Part shown: one piece after another, positions 53,151-64,000 of the stretch
How the letters are laid out: the number at the start of each line of letters is the position of its first letter
Numbering within the stretch: position 1 is the first letter of the stretch
Source of the DNA: Panulirus ornatus
Lineage: Eukaryota > Arthropoda > Malacostraca > Decapoda > Palinuridae
Reading direction: 5' to 3'
Assembly (NCBI RefSeq): GCF_036320965.1
Contig: NC_092243.1
Location: forward strand, 141,001 to 205,000
Length of the DNA stretch: 64,000 bases
Translations under genes and position numbers: made by a program
Notes under the pieces: generated by a model
What the model saw: the letters and a program-made list of their open reading frames with translations, nothing else
The model's database searches: none
Told to the model about the DNA's origin: nothing

Positions 53151-54439
53151 GTTATATGATCAGCAGGGAATGATGTCACGTTACCCATAATTCTTTCCTT
53201 GAAAGATGAAAAAGAAAGTTGTAAGAATATAAATATAACTTTATGAAAAATAAAAGAAATCATTGATATGAATGTTCACTATATGAGAATATCTCTTGCA
53301 GCTGTGTTCTTTATTATCTTCTTTCTAATATTGCCTGAACAATTTCCTCCACGTTCTACTGGACATTCCTCCCGCGTGTACAATTAGTGCAGGTACTGAT
53401 AAAGTCTTGGGTCAATAGGTGAAACATCTTCATGGAAATAGTTTGGTGGTAAGGTAAAAGCTAGAATTTTATTGCCTTCAACTTTGTATTCGTCATATTT
53501 GCCGGAAAGGTGGGAGACAAATATGAGAGGCTTCAGCCCGGCCAATACCTCCCAACACTTTGATCTAACTGTCGTATCCTACGGCACTGACCCAGAATAT
53601 TTGTTGCTTTAACGAAAATTTCAGTTTTATTACACCAAGAATCTCATTCCCTATCATAAAGCCGTTTACTCGTGCAGATATTAGAGTTATGATCATATCT
53701 AAAATGAAAAGGCGCTGCTAAACCAGTGACACAGAAATTTGAAATATACAAAGGAATTATCAAACCCTTATTCACGATACCTAAGTTTATTATGTAATCA
53801 ACAACAAGCCCGGAATTAACAATTTCGTGCCAGTACAAACGAAAGGGGGACAAACCTACAATAATAAACGCCATTATACGGAGGTGTCAGTAAGCCACAG
53901 ATAAGTCAACGAACAATATTTTAAGCAAGAGAAGTTCTAAATACTGAAATGGCAATGCCATCTAAATGATAAAATCTTTTCATTTATTACTATATATTCA
54001 TAACGCATGTTGTTAAGCAGCAGAATACTGAAATTTTTACACGACTGCATTCATCGGGCTTGGATTACAAAACTCGCATGAGATATCTTACAGCGCCCAA
54101 AATTGTATTATTCTCTGTTACTTCTGTGGGTAAGGCACTCTAATGTATGGTTCTTAAGCCCTTTGGATGTTGCTACAAGTGGTTCCACACATTCAAGTAT
54201 TACTTAAGAATCTACTTTCGACAGTCTCATTTCTTTCTTATAGTCATTCTCGACTAGACAGTGTGTAGTCAAGGATAACACGGGAGAGACGGACTCTATG
54301 TGTTGGTGTTGAGATTTAAAAACTTTATGAATTGTTTGCACCTGATGAGGTGGATTGCCTCCGTGAAACATGCTGTGATGCATGTATAGAAAAATTACCT
54401 GTTAAGTTATCTGAACTCCTACTAAATTGTGATTTCGCC

Positions 54440-54443
<4 letters not shown>
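53151..54443. other. AT-rich unique DNA
   Basis: A 76-codon minus frame (53644-53874) is hydrophobic but unrecognised. No other feature. Confidence 0.4.

Positions 54444-54527
<84 letters not shown>
54444..54527. repeat. (AT)n microsatellite
   Basis: About 42 units. The left flank is unique DNA (GATTTCGCCTTCAT) and the right is the intact PLE 3' end. Confidence 0.98.
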
Positions 54528-54530
<3 letters not shown>

Positions 54531-55485
54531 GAAAGGATCACAATTTTGCGCGTGATCAAGATATTCCTGTCAGTCCACGGGGAAAATGAAACACGAGTAG
54601 TTCCCATGTGCACTTTCGTGTAATAATCACATCATCAGGGGAGACACAAGAGAGAAATATAACAGTCAGTTGATATACATCGAAGAGACGAAGCTAGGAC
54701 GCCATTTGGCAAACATGTGATTGTCCAAGACAGACAACGAGCGTTCATAAACTTATCATTTTACAAATTTTATCAACAACAAAGTTATCTAATTTGTATA
54801 GACCATCACTAATATCAAGATTACAATTCCTTGTGTATCTAATAATAGAAGAATCAATGATATTTCTCGTGGTAATAGAGTTAGAGTTAAGAACTTAGAT
54901 GGCATTACTCCAGTCAATACAATGATCATAGTTTTTAACGTGATTAAACAAGGCATTTGATTCTTGTCTCGTTCTTATACTATATTTATATTGCTTGAGT
55001 CTAACAGAAAGATCCTTAACAGTCTGCCCAATATAAAATTTATCACAATTTCCACAAGGCACTTTATAGATGCATCCAGGAGAATTTTCTGGTGAATTCC
55101 TGATTAAGATATTCTTTATAGTATCATAGTTGCTGAAGGCAACATTTACATTAAAGGATTTAAGCAAAATGGGAAGTGAAATAAAATTCATATCAAAAGG
55201 GAGAACTTAAGAGATTCTTGGTGTCAATGGGAGGTTTGAGCTCAACTCTATAAGATTATTCCTTTGCTAACTTAAGGGATTTATCAATGAAAGATCTAGG
55301 GTACTTTAGCTTAGATCAAATAGAATATATCTTCTCAAACTCATCATCAATAAACTCTGGACTGCAAATACGTAATGCCCTAAGGAACATAGATTGAAAT
55401 AATGATAATTTAGCTGTCATGTTAAGATTAGTAATAATGGATATATGAGCATAGATTGGTAGGTTTTCTGTATATGCTAAACTTA
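54528..55485 (-). mobile_element. Penelope-like element P, best preserved copy
   Basis: Minus-strand PLE with complete 3' end (terminal GATCAC / GTGATC pair), hammerhead region, a GIY-YIG endonuclease (54895-55191: CIYKVPCGNCDKFYIGQTVK, SVRLKQYKYSIRTRQESNAL, NHVKNYDHCIDWSNAI) and the RT end (55316-55480: LRALRICSPEFIDDEFEKIY, AYTENLPIYAHISI). The GIY and YIG half-motifs and the following conserved arginine are present. A frameshift separates the domains near 55200. It is truncated at about 55485, where the orientation flips. Confidence 0.88.
54600..54643 (-). ncRNA. hammerhead-like core, cleavage-site mutant
   Basis: CTGATGA and CGAAA intact and helix I TCCC/GGGA perfect. The nucleotide closing helix III is A in place of T (AGTGCACA), which should impair cleavage. 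Confidence 0.5.
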
Positions 55486-55821
55486 TCTCTATTACCACGA
55501 GAAATATCATTGAATCTTTTATTATTAGATACACAAAGAATTGTAAATACACAAAGAATTGTAGTCTAAATATTAGTGATGGTCTATACAAATCAGATAA
55601 CATTATTGTAGATAAGTTTTTTAAATTTTAAGTTTATGAACGCTCGTTGTCTGTCTTAGACAATCGCATGTTTACCAAGTGGCGTCCTATCTTCGTCTCT
55701 TCGATGTATATCAGCTGACTGGTATATTTCCCTCTTGTGTCTCCCATGATGATGTGATTATTACACGAAAGTGCACTTGGGAACTTATATTGGTTCATTT
55801 TCCCCGTGGACTCACAGGAAT

Positions 55822-55823
<2 letters not shown>
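55486..55823 (+). mobile_element. PLE P, plus arm of a head-to-head pair
   Basis: Begins in the GIY-YIG downstream region (CTCTATTACCACGAGAAATA, the inverse of sequence at 54860) and runs to CCCGTGGACTCACAGGAATAG, about 35 nt short of the full 3' end, then (AT)n. It contains a local duplication of ACACAAAGAATTGTA (55529-55563). Confidence 0.88.
55739..55782 (+). ncRNA. hammerhead-like core, C3 mutant
   Basis: All elements match the consensus except ATGATGA for CTGATGA (the first core C and the T are altered to A and T), which should abolish cleavage. Confidence 0.5.

Positions 55824-55915
<92 letters not shown>
55824..55915. repeat. (AT)n microsatellite
   Basis: About 46 units, followed at 55916-55954 by a scrap of RLE terminal sequence (GCGGGGGACGGCGACAGGGC). 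Confidence 0.97.
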
Positions 55916-55920
<5 letters not shown>

Positions 55921-55954
55921 GGACGGCGACAGGGCAAAGTGAATAAATAGATAA

Positions 55955-56184
55955 ATATATATAGGGGAGAAAGAATACTTCCCACGTATTCCCTGCATGT
56001 CGTAGAAGGCGACTAAAAGGGAAGGGAGCGGGGGGCTGGAAATCCTCCCCTCTCATTTTTTTTTTAAATTTTCCAAAAGGAAGGAACAGAGAAGGGGGCC
56101 ATATGAGGATATTCCCTCAAAGGCCCAGTCCTCTGTTCTTAACGCTAACTCGCTAATGCGGGAAATGGCGAATAGTATGAAAAA

Positions 56185-56190
<6 letters not shown>
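55955..56190 (+). mobile_element. S element
   Basis: Plus orientation, slightly trimmed head (starts at ATATAGGGGAGAAAGAATAC), subtype ATTCCCTCAAAGGCC, tail GCGGGAAATGGCGAATAGTA then A13 and AT. Confidence 0.87.

Positions 56191-56191
<1 letters not shown>

Positions 56192-56271
<80 letters not shown>
56192..56271. repeat. (AT)n(GT)n compound microsatellite
   Basis: AT array with a GT interruption, then about 15 GT units merging into the TGTGTGG of the RLE sequence that follows. Confidence 0.97.
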
Positions 56272-56278
<7 letters not shown>

Positions 56279-56947
56279 AAGTCGAGAACATTATCTCGGA
56301 AAGCAAAAATGGGTATGTTTGAAGGAATAGTGGTTCCAACAATGTTGTATGGTTGCGAGGCGTGGGCTATGGATAGAGTTGTGCGCAGGAGGATGGATGT
56401 GCTGGAAATGAGATGTTTGAGGACAATGTGTGGTGTGAGGTGGTTTGATCGAGTAAGTAACGTAGGGGTAAGAGAGATGTGTGGAAATAAAATGAGCGTG
56501 GTTGAGAGAGTAGAAGAGTGTGTTTTGAAATGGTTTGGGCACATGGAGAGAATGAGTGAGGAAAGATTGACCAAGAGGATATATGTGTCGGAGGTGGAGG
56601 GAACGAGGAGAAGTGGGAGACCAAATTGGAGGTGGAAAGATGGAGTGAAAAAGATTTTGTGTGATCGGGGCCTGAACATGCAGGAGAGTGAAAGGAGGGC
56701 AAGGAATAGAGTGAATTGGATCGATGTGGTATACCGGGGTTGACGTGCTGTCAGTGGATTGAATCAGGGCATATGAAGCGTCTGGGGTAAACCATGGAAA
56801 GCTGTGTAGGTTATGTATATTTGCGTGTGTGGACGTATGTATAAACATGTGTATGGGAGTGGGTTGGGCCATTTCTTTCGTCTGTTTTCTTGCGCTACCT
56901 CGCAAACGCAGGAGACAGCGACAAAGCAAAAAAAAAAAAAAAGAAAA
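56272..56947 (+). mobile_element. RLE LINE 3' end, subfamily A
   Basis: Truncated exactly at the element's own GTGTGGAAGTCGAG (WKSRTL), so the join to the (GT)n array has at least six nucleotides of homology. Open C-terminal frame to 56743, then the short-type UTR to GCGACAAAGC and an A-run ending near 56947, with no AT tail. Confidence 0.9.
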
Positions 56948-56950
56948 AAT

Positions 56951-58714
56951 GGGTGTTTTGGTCGAGGTGGTGTGCAAAGTGAGAGGGTTAGGGAAAATGA
57001 TTTGGTAAACAGAGAAGAGGTACTAAAAGCTTTGCGGAAGATGAAAGCCGGCAAGGCAGCAGGTTTGGATGGTATTGCAGTGGAATTTATTAAAAAAGGG
57101 GGTGACTGTATTGTTGACTGGTTGGTAAGGTTATTTAATGTATGTATGACTCATGGTGAGGTGCCTGAGGATTGGCGGAATGCGTGCATAGTGCCATTGT
57201 ACAAAGGCAAAGGGGATAAGAGTGAGTGCTCAAATTACAGAGGTATAAGTTTGTTGAGTATTCCTGGCAAATTATATGGGAGGGTATTGATTGAGAGGGT
57301 GAAGGCATGTACAGAGCATCAGATTGGGGAAGAGCAGTGTGGTTTCAGAAGTGGTAGAGGATGTGTGGATCAGGTGTTTGCTTTGAAGAATGTATGTGAG
57401 AAATACTTAGAAAAGCAAATGTATTTGTATGTAGCATTTATGGATCTGGAGAAGGCATATGATAGAGTTGATAGAGATGCTCTGTGGAAGGTATTAAGAA
57501 TATATGGTGTGGGAGGCAAGTTGTTAGAAGCAGTGAAAAGTTTTTATCGAGGATGTGGGGCATGTGTACGTGTAGGAAGAGAGGAAAGTGATTGGTTCTC
57601 AGTGAATGTAGGTTTGCGGCAGGGGTGTGTGATGTCTCCATGGTTGTTTAATTTGTTTATGGATGGGGTTGTTAGGGAGGTAAATGCAAGAGTTTTGGAA
57701 AGAGGGGCAAGTATGAAGTCTGTTGGGGATGAGAGAGCTTGGGAAGTGAGTCAGTTGTTGTTCGCTGATGATACAGCGCTGGTGGCTGATTCATGTGAGA
57801 AACTGCAGAAGCTGGTGACTGAGTTTGGTAAAGTGTGTGGAAGAAGAACGTTAAGAGTAAATGTGAATAAGAGCAAGGTTATTAGGTACTGTAGGGTTGA
57901 GGGTCAAGTCAATTGGGAGGTGAGTTTGAATGGAGAAAAACTGGAGGAAGTGAAGTGTTTTAGATATCTGGGAGTGGATCTGGCAGCGGATGGAACCATG
58001 GAAGCGGAAGTGGATCATAGGGTGGGGGAGGGGGCGAAAATTCTGGGAGCCTTGAAGAATGTGTGGAAGTCGAGAACATTATCTCGGAAAGCAAAAATGG
58101 GTGTGTTTGAGGGAATAGTGGTTCCAACAATGTTGTATGGTTGCGAGGCGTGGGCTATGGATAGAGTTGTGCGCAGGAGGATGGATGTGCTGGAAATGAG
58201 ATGTCTGAGGACAATGTGTGGTGTGAGGTGGTTTGATCGAGTAAGTAACGTAAGGGTAAGAGAGATGTGTGGAAATAAAAAGAGCGTGGTTGAGAGAGCT
58301 GAAGAGGGTGTTTTGAAATGGTTTGGGCACATGGAGAGAATGAGTGAGGAAAGGTTGACCAAGAGGATATATGTGTCGGAGGTGGAGGGAACGAGGAGAA
58401 GAGGGAGACCAAATTGGAGGTGGAAAGATGGAGTGAAAAAGATTTTTGTGTGATCGGGGCCTGAACATGCAGGAGGGTGAAAGGAGGGCAAGGAATAGAG
58501 TAAATTGGAGCGATGTGGTATACAGGGGTTGACATGCTGTCAGTGGATTGAATCAAGGCATGTGAAGCGTCTGGGGTAAACCATGGAAAGCTGTGTAGGT
58601 ATGTTTATTGCGTGTGTGGACGTGTGTATGTACATGTGTATGGGGGGGTTGGGCCATTTCTTTCGTCTGTTTCCTTGCGCTACCTCGCAAACGCGGGAGA
58701 CAGCGACAAAGTAT

Positions 58715-58730
<16 letters not shown>
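56951..58730 (+). mobile_element. RLE LINE, RT to 3' end, subfamily A, best RT frame
   Basis: Joined directly to the A-run of the previous copy and starting at GCFGRGGVQSERV. One open frame to 58453 carries every RT motif: [91 protein letters not shown], then LYGCEAWAMDRVV and RPNWRWKDGVKKI. One extra T near 58445 shifts the last ~20 codons. Short 3' UTR, A-run and (AT)n tail. The upstream UTR of the previous copy is in frame, giving a chimeric 546-codon frame from 56813. No endonuclease. Confidence 0.93.

Positions 58731-58802
<72 letters not shown>
58731..58802. repeat. (AT)n microsatellite, LINE tail
   Basis: About 35 units ending the last repeat block. The right flank is unique DNA. Confidence 0.98.
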
Positions 58803-58806
<4 letters not shown>

Positions 58807-60886
58807 TTGGGGGCACAAATAAAGACACAAATAATTTGCTTATGGGAAAACATATAAGGGAGAAGATACTGCATAGTGGAAAAATGGTAAGGTTTTATAA
58901 TCAATTACGAATCTGAAATCACGTTGCCCCACGAGTTCCTCCGAAAAGCGAAGTGCGCTATTAATGCGACGCGTTACTTGGATGGATAGCCATGATGAGG
59001 CATTGGAACTGAAAACCGGTTGCTCCTTTGTCATTATTTGTTTGGATCAACCGGTTTACGAAGTTCCTGTTGAAGTCAAGAGACTTCTTTAGGGGTGCAG
59101 GAACTCCTGCACCCTCATAGGTTGCTCTATACTCAGTAGCATGGATAGGATGGCTGGCTTCCTTTGAAGCGAGAAGTTCGTTGATGAATCTATAAGTATA
59201 TCGTCAACTAAGTTATAGCCACGCTTAAGGTGACTTTTCATTCGCAGTGCAACTTTAAGTAGGTAGAGTCTGGCAGCGCCTATATAACCTGAAGCTTAAA
59301 GGCTGCGCTAAACAAACTAGCAGGGAAGTAATGGGCTCTTTTGGTACGAGACCTCTTTCTGTCCAGTGTCGACGATACATGATTGCCGAAGGTAATTTTT
59401 CGTTCATCTTGTAACTAATCATCGTCGACGTCCTGTAATACTTTTATTTTCATTACCCCAGGATCAATGGTATCACAAAAGGACTACAGAAAGCCACCTG
59501 CAGCCCACGGCTGCATTACTTCCTGTAGCAAGGAAATGTAGACTCCTTTGAAATGATGATTCTTTGACGAGACACTTCTTCCAATGATAAGCTTCGCCCT
59601 AGATGACTTCATCCGCGGCGTAACCTATTGCAGGTGGAGTCTGGTGACAACCACCCTCTAATGAAGAACCGAGTTACAGGAAAATGGTTAGAGGTTAAAT
59701 TTTTCCACTTTGAAAAAGAGAAGAGTTAGGGGTGACCTGATCAAACCTTGAAGTTTTTAAACATATCTTTGTCAAGAGAGAACAATTCTTAGAAATATGC
59801 AAGGACGAAAGGACCAGAGACTGTAGAGTGATATCAAGCATAGAGCTTTTGACAATGATCTAAAGAAGAATGTTTACAAGAAGATAAATGGAACACACTG
59901 AATGAAGCTATGAACGTGTACAGCATAAAGAAGTTTGAAAATTATAATAGTAGAGAAAGTTTGAGAAATGGTTGCTCCTAATTCAAAACTCTCCTCGTAC
60001 AGTAAGAATGTGTAACAGCAATGAGTAATTATATGAAAACAGAAGGAAAAGGAGTACGTATATAAGCACAGGGAATGAAAATCATTCAGATGTCTTTATT
60101 TCACTTGGTAAAACCAAACGAATAGTAAGTGCACGCGTTAACAGATATCAGCCATACACAGCTATGATTTTTGAATGAATTGGCTACGCATAAACTAGCT
60201 GTGGTCAGAGTAAATTTTCCTCGTAATCTTGAAATTTGCAACTGTGTGAAATATGGCTCGAAATTATCCTCACATGAAAGATGAATCGAGGTATTTCAGA
60301 AGGAGGAATAAAAACCCTCGACTGGAAACAATATATTACCGAATCAAAAAAATATATTTCTCAAGCATAGCAGTCTAAACTCGGCACTACCCATGAATCT
60401 GCCGGCGAAGCGGGCGTGCCAGACGTAGAACTTCAGTGCAAAGCGTATCGATTCTGCATTCTTTTCGTAATCATCATTACCTCAAACTAAGAGGTAGAGT
60501 TAAATACCACCAGAAATTTTTGAATAAGATTGGTGTTGCCATATTTCTCAAGATGTATGCAGAATGAAATTTTTTGGAAGATGATCGATAGTTTTCCCAG
60601 AGAAAGGCGGTCCAGCGTCCAGTCGACGCTCTTCTGCGGTTCAGTGTTGGCCGACAAGTGTTAGAGTGATATTACGTGCGGTATCCCACCGCCAGAAGTT
60701 TTTGGAAGTACTTGTGAATCATGATAAACATTGTTAACAATGTAAACGTTAACCCAACACATATCTTTGAACTCGGCAATCTATGAGTAAGATATGTACT
60801 TTAATAGGAAATTTTTGCAAAATGAATAAGTGCGATGAAGAATTATACATATGGGTGAATAGTACGAGCGAGTACTGACGAGCATC
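58803..60886. other. unique DNA
   Basis: No recognised gene or repeat. A PLE-hammerhead-like string (ATGATGAGG, then GAAAACCGGTT) at 58992-59021 was considered and not accepted. The GC content is slightly higher than in the other unique stretches. Confidence 0.4.
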
Positions 60887-60894
60887 TATTTAAG
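60887..60894 (+). promoter_or_regulatory. possible TATA-like box
   Basis: TATTTAAG located 76 bp upstream of the ATG of the candidate signal-peptide exon. That would leave a 5' UTR of about 45 nt. No clear initiator was seen, so this is weak. Confidence 0.2.
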
Positions 60895-60962
60895 TGCCAT
60901 AGCAATCGTTAGGCGAGGTTTTCGACCTAGTGATTGTCTGTTAAAACGTGTACTTTATAGTT

Positions 60963-61029
60963 ATGAAGGCGGCTTTTGTAATTATATACCTCATCGCTTA
61001 CGCGGCCTTATCCGCCGCTACCAAAGCAG
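60963..61029 (+). CDS. candidate first exon encoding a signal peptide
   Basis: ATG at 60963 opens 22 codons, MKAAFVIIYLIAYAALSAAT then KA, with a textbook secretory signal: a basic residue, a hydrophobic core, and small residues near a likely cleavage site (ALSAA). It is followed directly by a consensus donor, GCAG|GTAAGT, with the exon ending in phase 1 at 61029. Short signal-peptide exons ending in phase 1 introns are common in arthropod secreted proteins. I cannot name the gene. Acceptors considered: TTGCCATATTACAG ending at 61242, which gives only six more codons before a stop, and the T-rich acceptor ending at 61579. This is the best host-gene candidate in the window. Confidence 0.45.
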
Positions 61030-61579
61030 GTAAGTGTTGGTCTGCAACCTGAATTATTGTTTAGTGGTTCCTCCACTATGGCTCAGTGCTAACAGAGGAC
61101 ATATGGAATACTTTCCCGTTTAGTTGTCTGATGAAGATGTCATTATATCGAGCACAGTGTAATGACCAATATATCAGTGTATGAATAGGATTTCATGTAT
61201 AAGGTTACAAATTTTTATTTTTTTTTATTTGCCATATTACAGCACCAACGGAACAGGGGTAGCTGAAAGTCGCCTGTCAGGTTGGGAATAATGTAGGTTT
61301 TTTTGTCCTGGATGAAACGATCCTGCCAGACGAGGTCCTTAGATATGTCAGTGGATAATGACAAGGTGTAGCATTTAATTCTATGATGGTTGTGTTTGTG
61401 GAAGCTTTCACACCTTAATGGAATTCCAATTTTGGGAAATGGATGCTATTTTGTTGATATATTTGTACTAAAGTCTTTCCAGTAAATGGGTTCACTTTCC
61501 AATGAGCGTCGTTAAGCTGTAGCAAAGGTTGTTTCTCGAGAGACGCAGCATTCACATGCTACCTCTATATTTTTTTTAG

Positions 61580-61803
61580 ATGCGTTGATATATCAAAAGG
61601 CTCTTTTTACTTTGGTTCTTACCGGTTTTCCAGTCTTGGCAGACGATGTTATATTGAACTCGGGGGTAATCTCCTCTATCATTACCACTAATAGTTGTGC
61701 GTTGATGTTTGTCGTTCTTGTTGAAAACAAGCATTTCCAGGGAGAAAGGGGGATGGTGCGAGCCCCGACACCATTTCAGTCCCAACGAGAAACGTTAAAG
61801 TAG
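61580..61803 (+). CDS. possible second exon, phase-compatible
   Basis: Follows an acceptor-like TATATTTTTTTTAG. Joined in phase 1 to the exon ending at 61029 it reads D-ALIYQKALFTLVLTGFPVL and stays open for about 75 codons to a stop at 61801-61803. An internal donor-like GGG|GTAATC occurs at 61666. No family is recognised, and the second hydrophobic stretch is odd after a signal peptide. The join is inference. Confidence 0.2.
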
Positions 61804-62459
61804 CAAAGGAGTGTTTGCTACAAATCATACAGGACACATATTCCCTTAAAAATGCGCCCATATACTCAAGGACACCCACTTGGCCTATGCCAGTATTGGC
61901 GCACCAGAGAAGGGACTGTCATTGTCAAAAGCTCGTGCCAAGGCTTGGACCTGGCGAATCTTAAAAGATTAGTGGTGAATGTTTTCTTCACATTTCATAA
62001 AGAAATCGACTCAAGGTTAATGGACTGAAAGAGGGATAGAAATGTTTTATTGAAACATTCTCTCTGGAAAATTAGAATTTCATTTGTGTTATAGTTAACT
62101 CTCTGATGTTAATACAGACAACAGCCTGAGTTGGGTCTTTTATGAAGGTGAAAATGCTTGGTTTGTACGATGCTTGTGGACGGTGGCACTGATACCCTAC
62201 TAATCTGTGTTCTGTCCGAAGCTACCCAGAAGTTAGCAAGAAGTTAGCACGCTATTCCAACATACTGTCTTCACTGTTGATTTAAAATATTCAGCTTTTA
62301 ACACAAAATGGCTGCATTTGATTAATTAGGAATGTAATAAACCTGTTCAATTATTATTACCTACTAGGATGGTTAAGACTATGTGGCGGAAGTGGTTTTT
62401 GGTGTAAATGAATTGTTGATTAGTGCCAATACACAGTAGAGTGACAGTAAAACGTATTG
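61804..62459. other. unique DNA
   Basis: No recognised feature. Confidence 0.4.
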
Positions 62460-63720
62460 GGACTTTGTGCATAGCAAGCGGTTGCGGTTAGGGACGGTGG
62501 AATAAAATGGCATCATGCTTGGTGCCTTTTACCTATGGGTGGTGCTTGACTGGAGTGTAAGGATTTGTTGGTGGTAGTGGGAAGCAGTGGACAACAAAAC
62601 TTAGATACAAGTGAATATCAGTGGTAGGTGATTATTAGCAACAGATGGTCAGGGCAGTGATATGTACGTACTGTAGGGAAAAGTATAGGAAAGCGAATGA
62701 CAGTAACGAGGTGCACCAGGTAACCTTGTGTACTTGTAGGCTGAGAAAAGTGACACGTAGTGCTTGTGACGGGCAACATTAAGAGGGGAGTAGTAGACAG
62801 CTAGGTATGATGTTGGGAACAGTGCATAACGGTGGTCGGAGTAGTGGCTGGTGGTGGCCAATGCAGTGGGTAATGGTGGGTGTTGATGGGCACAAACTGA
62901 GGGCTTGGTACAGCAGTGTGATGGTGGCTGCAATAGCGGATGTTGTTGGGCAGTGGTTAGTGGTGGTGGGTAGCATTGGGTGTTCGATGAAGGCTCTTGT
63001 GTGTAATTATATCATTAATCTGGTAGTGTGACTTGTGGAAATGGATAGTACTGATGTTGGAGAGTAACGATGGGTTGTTCTGGGGTCATGATAGGTGGCA
63101 GAGGCTTATGAGGAGTGATGAAGGTCGGTAGCAGTGGATGAACAAAAGTGGGCTCCAGTAGTAAGCACGGCTGGCTTGTGGCAAGGAGTTCAGTAGGCAG
63201 CAATGTGTGTGGTGGTGGGTGGATTGTGATGTGTATGGTGAGAATTGACATTGTGTTTGGTGGTGGTAATTAATATACGGAGGATTATAACAATATGTGG
63301 TAAACATTATATGAACAGTAGTTTGTGATAAGTAAGCAGTAGTATACGATGTCGGACGACTCTGAGGATAGTGGAAGTAAGTAGTAGTGTGTAGTGTTGG
63401 GCAGTAGGGAGCTGACAAGAATGTGCATGATGGTAGGCAACAATATGTGTAATTTTGGGCCGTGGCCACTGGGGAGAAAAAGCAGAATATGACGGGTGGT
63501 GAGGGCTGATGGAGTTGGTGGTTGGCATCATTATATATGATGGAGCATAGTGTGTGGTTGTGGATAGTACTGTGTTGTAATCGGTATAGTGTCTGGCCAT
63601 TGACAGTAATATCTAGTAATGACTATAGGTGAGTGGTGAAGTTTCGGGTGAAGGGATATTAGTGGTGTGTGGTGATGGGTAGCAGCATGTGGCATTAGGC
63701 ATCAGTGTAAAGTGATATGC
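62460..63720. repeat. diffuse G/T-rich degenerate repeat region
   Basis: The plus strand is strongly enriched in G and T, with short recurring strings such as GGTGGTGGGTAG, GGGCAGTGG and GTAGTGTG at irregular spacing. No fixed period can be read by eye. The minus-strand frames (PTTTTNHCPTTS-like) reflect this composition and are not counted as genes. 63721-64000 is AT-rich with nothing recognised. Confidence 0.55.
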
Positions 63721-64000
63721 AAAGCTTTATGATGTTAGGCATGAATTTGTCAAATTACACATATGTCAGATTCAGTACCTTAAATGATTCATGTTATGTG
63801 TTTTTGAATACTAAAGTACCAGATTTTTAGATGGCTTTTATCATGAGTTTGAAATATATGAAAATGACTGACTCATCGAATAGGATGTGTAGGCTCTTAA
63901 AGGTTAGATACCATATTCATATATGAAAATATTACCAGATTTGAACGCTATAGTAAGAACATCAGTCATATAGAATAATGGAATGAGGGTAAAGACTGAC

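Noticed and set aside
53644..53874. Hydrophobic 76-codon minus frame as a membrane protein gene
   Set aside because: Unrecognised, AT-rich, no splice or promoter context. Chance open frame is the simpler explanation.
58992..59021. A second hammerhead-like string (ATGATGAGG...GAAAACCGGTT)
   Set aside because: The first core base is not C, helix II does not pair, the position at the cleavage site would be G, and no helix I pairing was found. It could be a decayed motif of another element, but the evidence is too weak.

Overview
This 64 kb window is animal nuclear DNA. The evidence is nested non-LTR retrotransposons, Penelope-like elements (PLEs), tRNA-derived SINE heads, very long dinucleotide microsatellites, minisatellites, and no dense or operon-like coding. 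The microsatellite load and the RTE-type and jockey-type LINE families suggest a decapod crustacean (lobster, crab or shrimp-like). That taxonomic call is inference. I see no convincing multi-exon host gene. The best candidate is a 67-bp signal-peptide exon at 60963-61029 followed by a consensus splice donor.

The dominant resident is one RTE-like LINE family, called RLE here, with a single ORF of about 1,000 aa: an APE-type endonuclease followed by reverse transcriptase. Its 3' UTR ends in a conserved GCGCTACCTCGC / GCGGGAGACAGCGAC block and then an A-rich or (AT)n tail. At least 22 RLE pieces are present. The only copy with its 5' end is 19079-22395, and it carries one frameshift and one nonsense codon. 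Subfamily A (short 3' UTR, VDHR, MKSVGDE) and subfamily B (long 3' UTR, VNHR, MQSVVDE) can be told apart by co-varying markers. A short partner of about 240 bp, called S here, has the RLE 5' head and an RLE-like 3' tail with no coding capacity. Two fragments of a jockey-like LINE are at 3600-4035 and 51115-51612.

The second family is a GIY-YIG PLE, called P here, in five loci. Its 3' region carries a hammerhead-ribozyme-like core. At every P locus the minus-strand copy meets a plus-strand copy head-to-head.

Almost all RLE, S and P copies are bounded on one or both sides by (AT)n, so the repeat-rich blocks read as beads on an (AT)n string. The blocks are roughly 12.0-17.6, 18.1-23.9, 28.5-30.4, 34.7-37.3, 37.9-50.8 and 54.4-58.8 kb. 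Because (AT)n is its own reverse complement, it can accept insertions in both orientations. The window contains tail-to-tail palindromes (18401-18908, 42406-42953), head-to-head inversions, and one clean twin-primed RLE insertion (35517-37205).

The remaining sequence (about 5.9-9.5, 11.1-11.8, 23.9-25.7, 30.9-34.7, 48.3-50.0, 51.6-54.4 and 58.8-64 kb) is AT-rich, apparently single-copy DNA with minisatellites of 45, 26, 20 and about 24 bp and isolated short open frames that I could not recognise.
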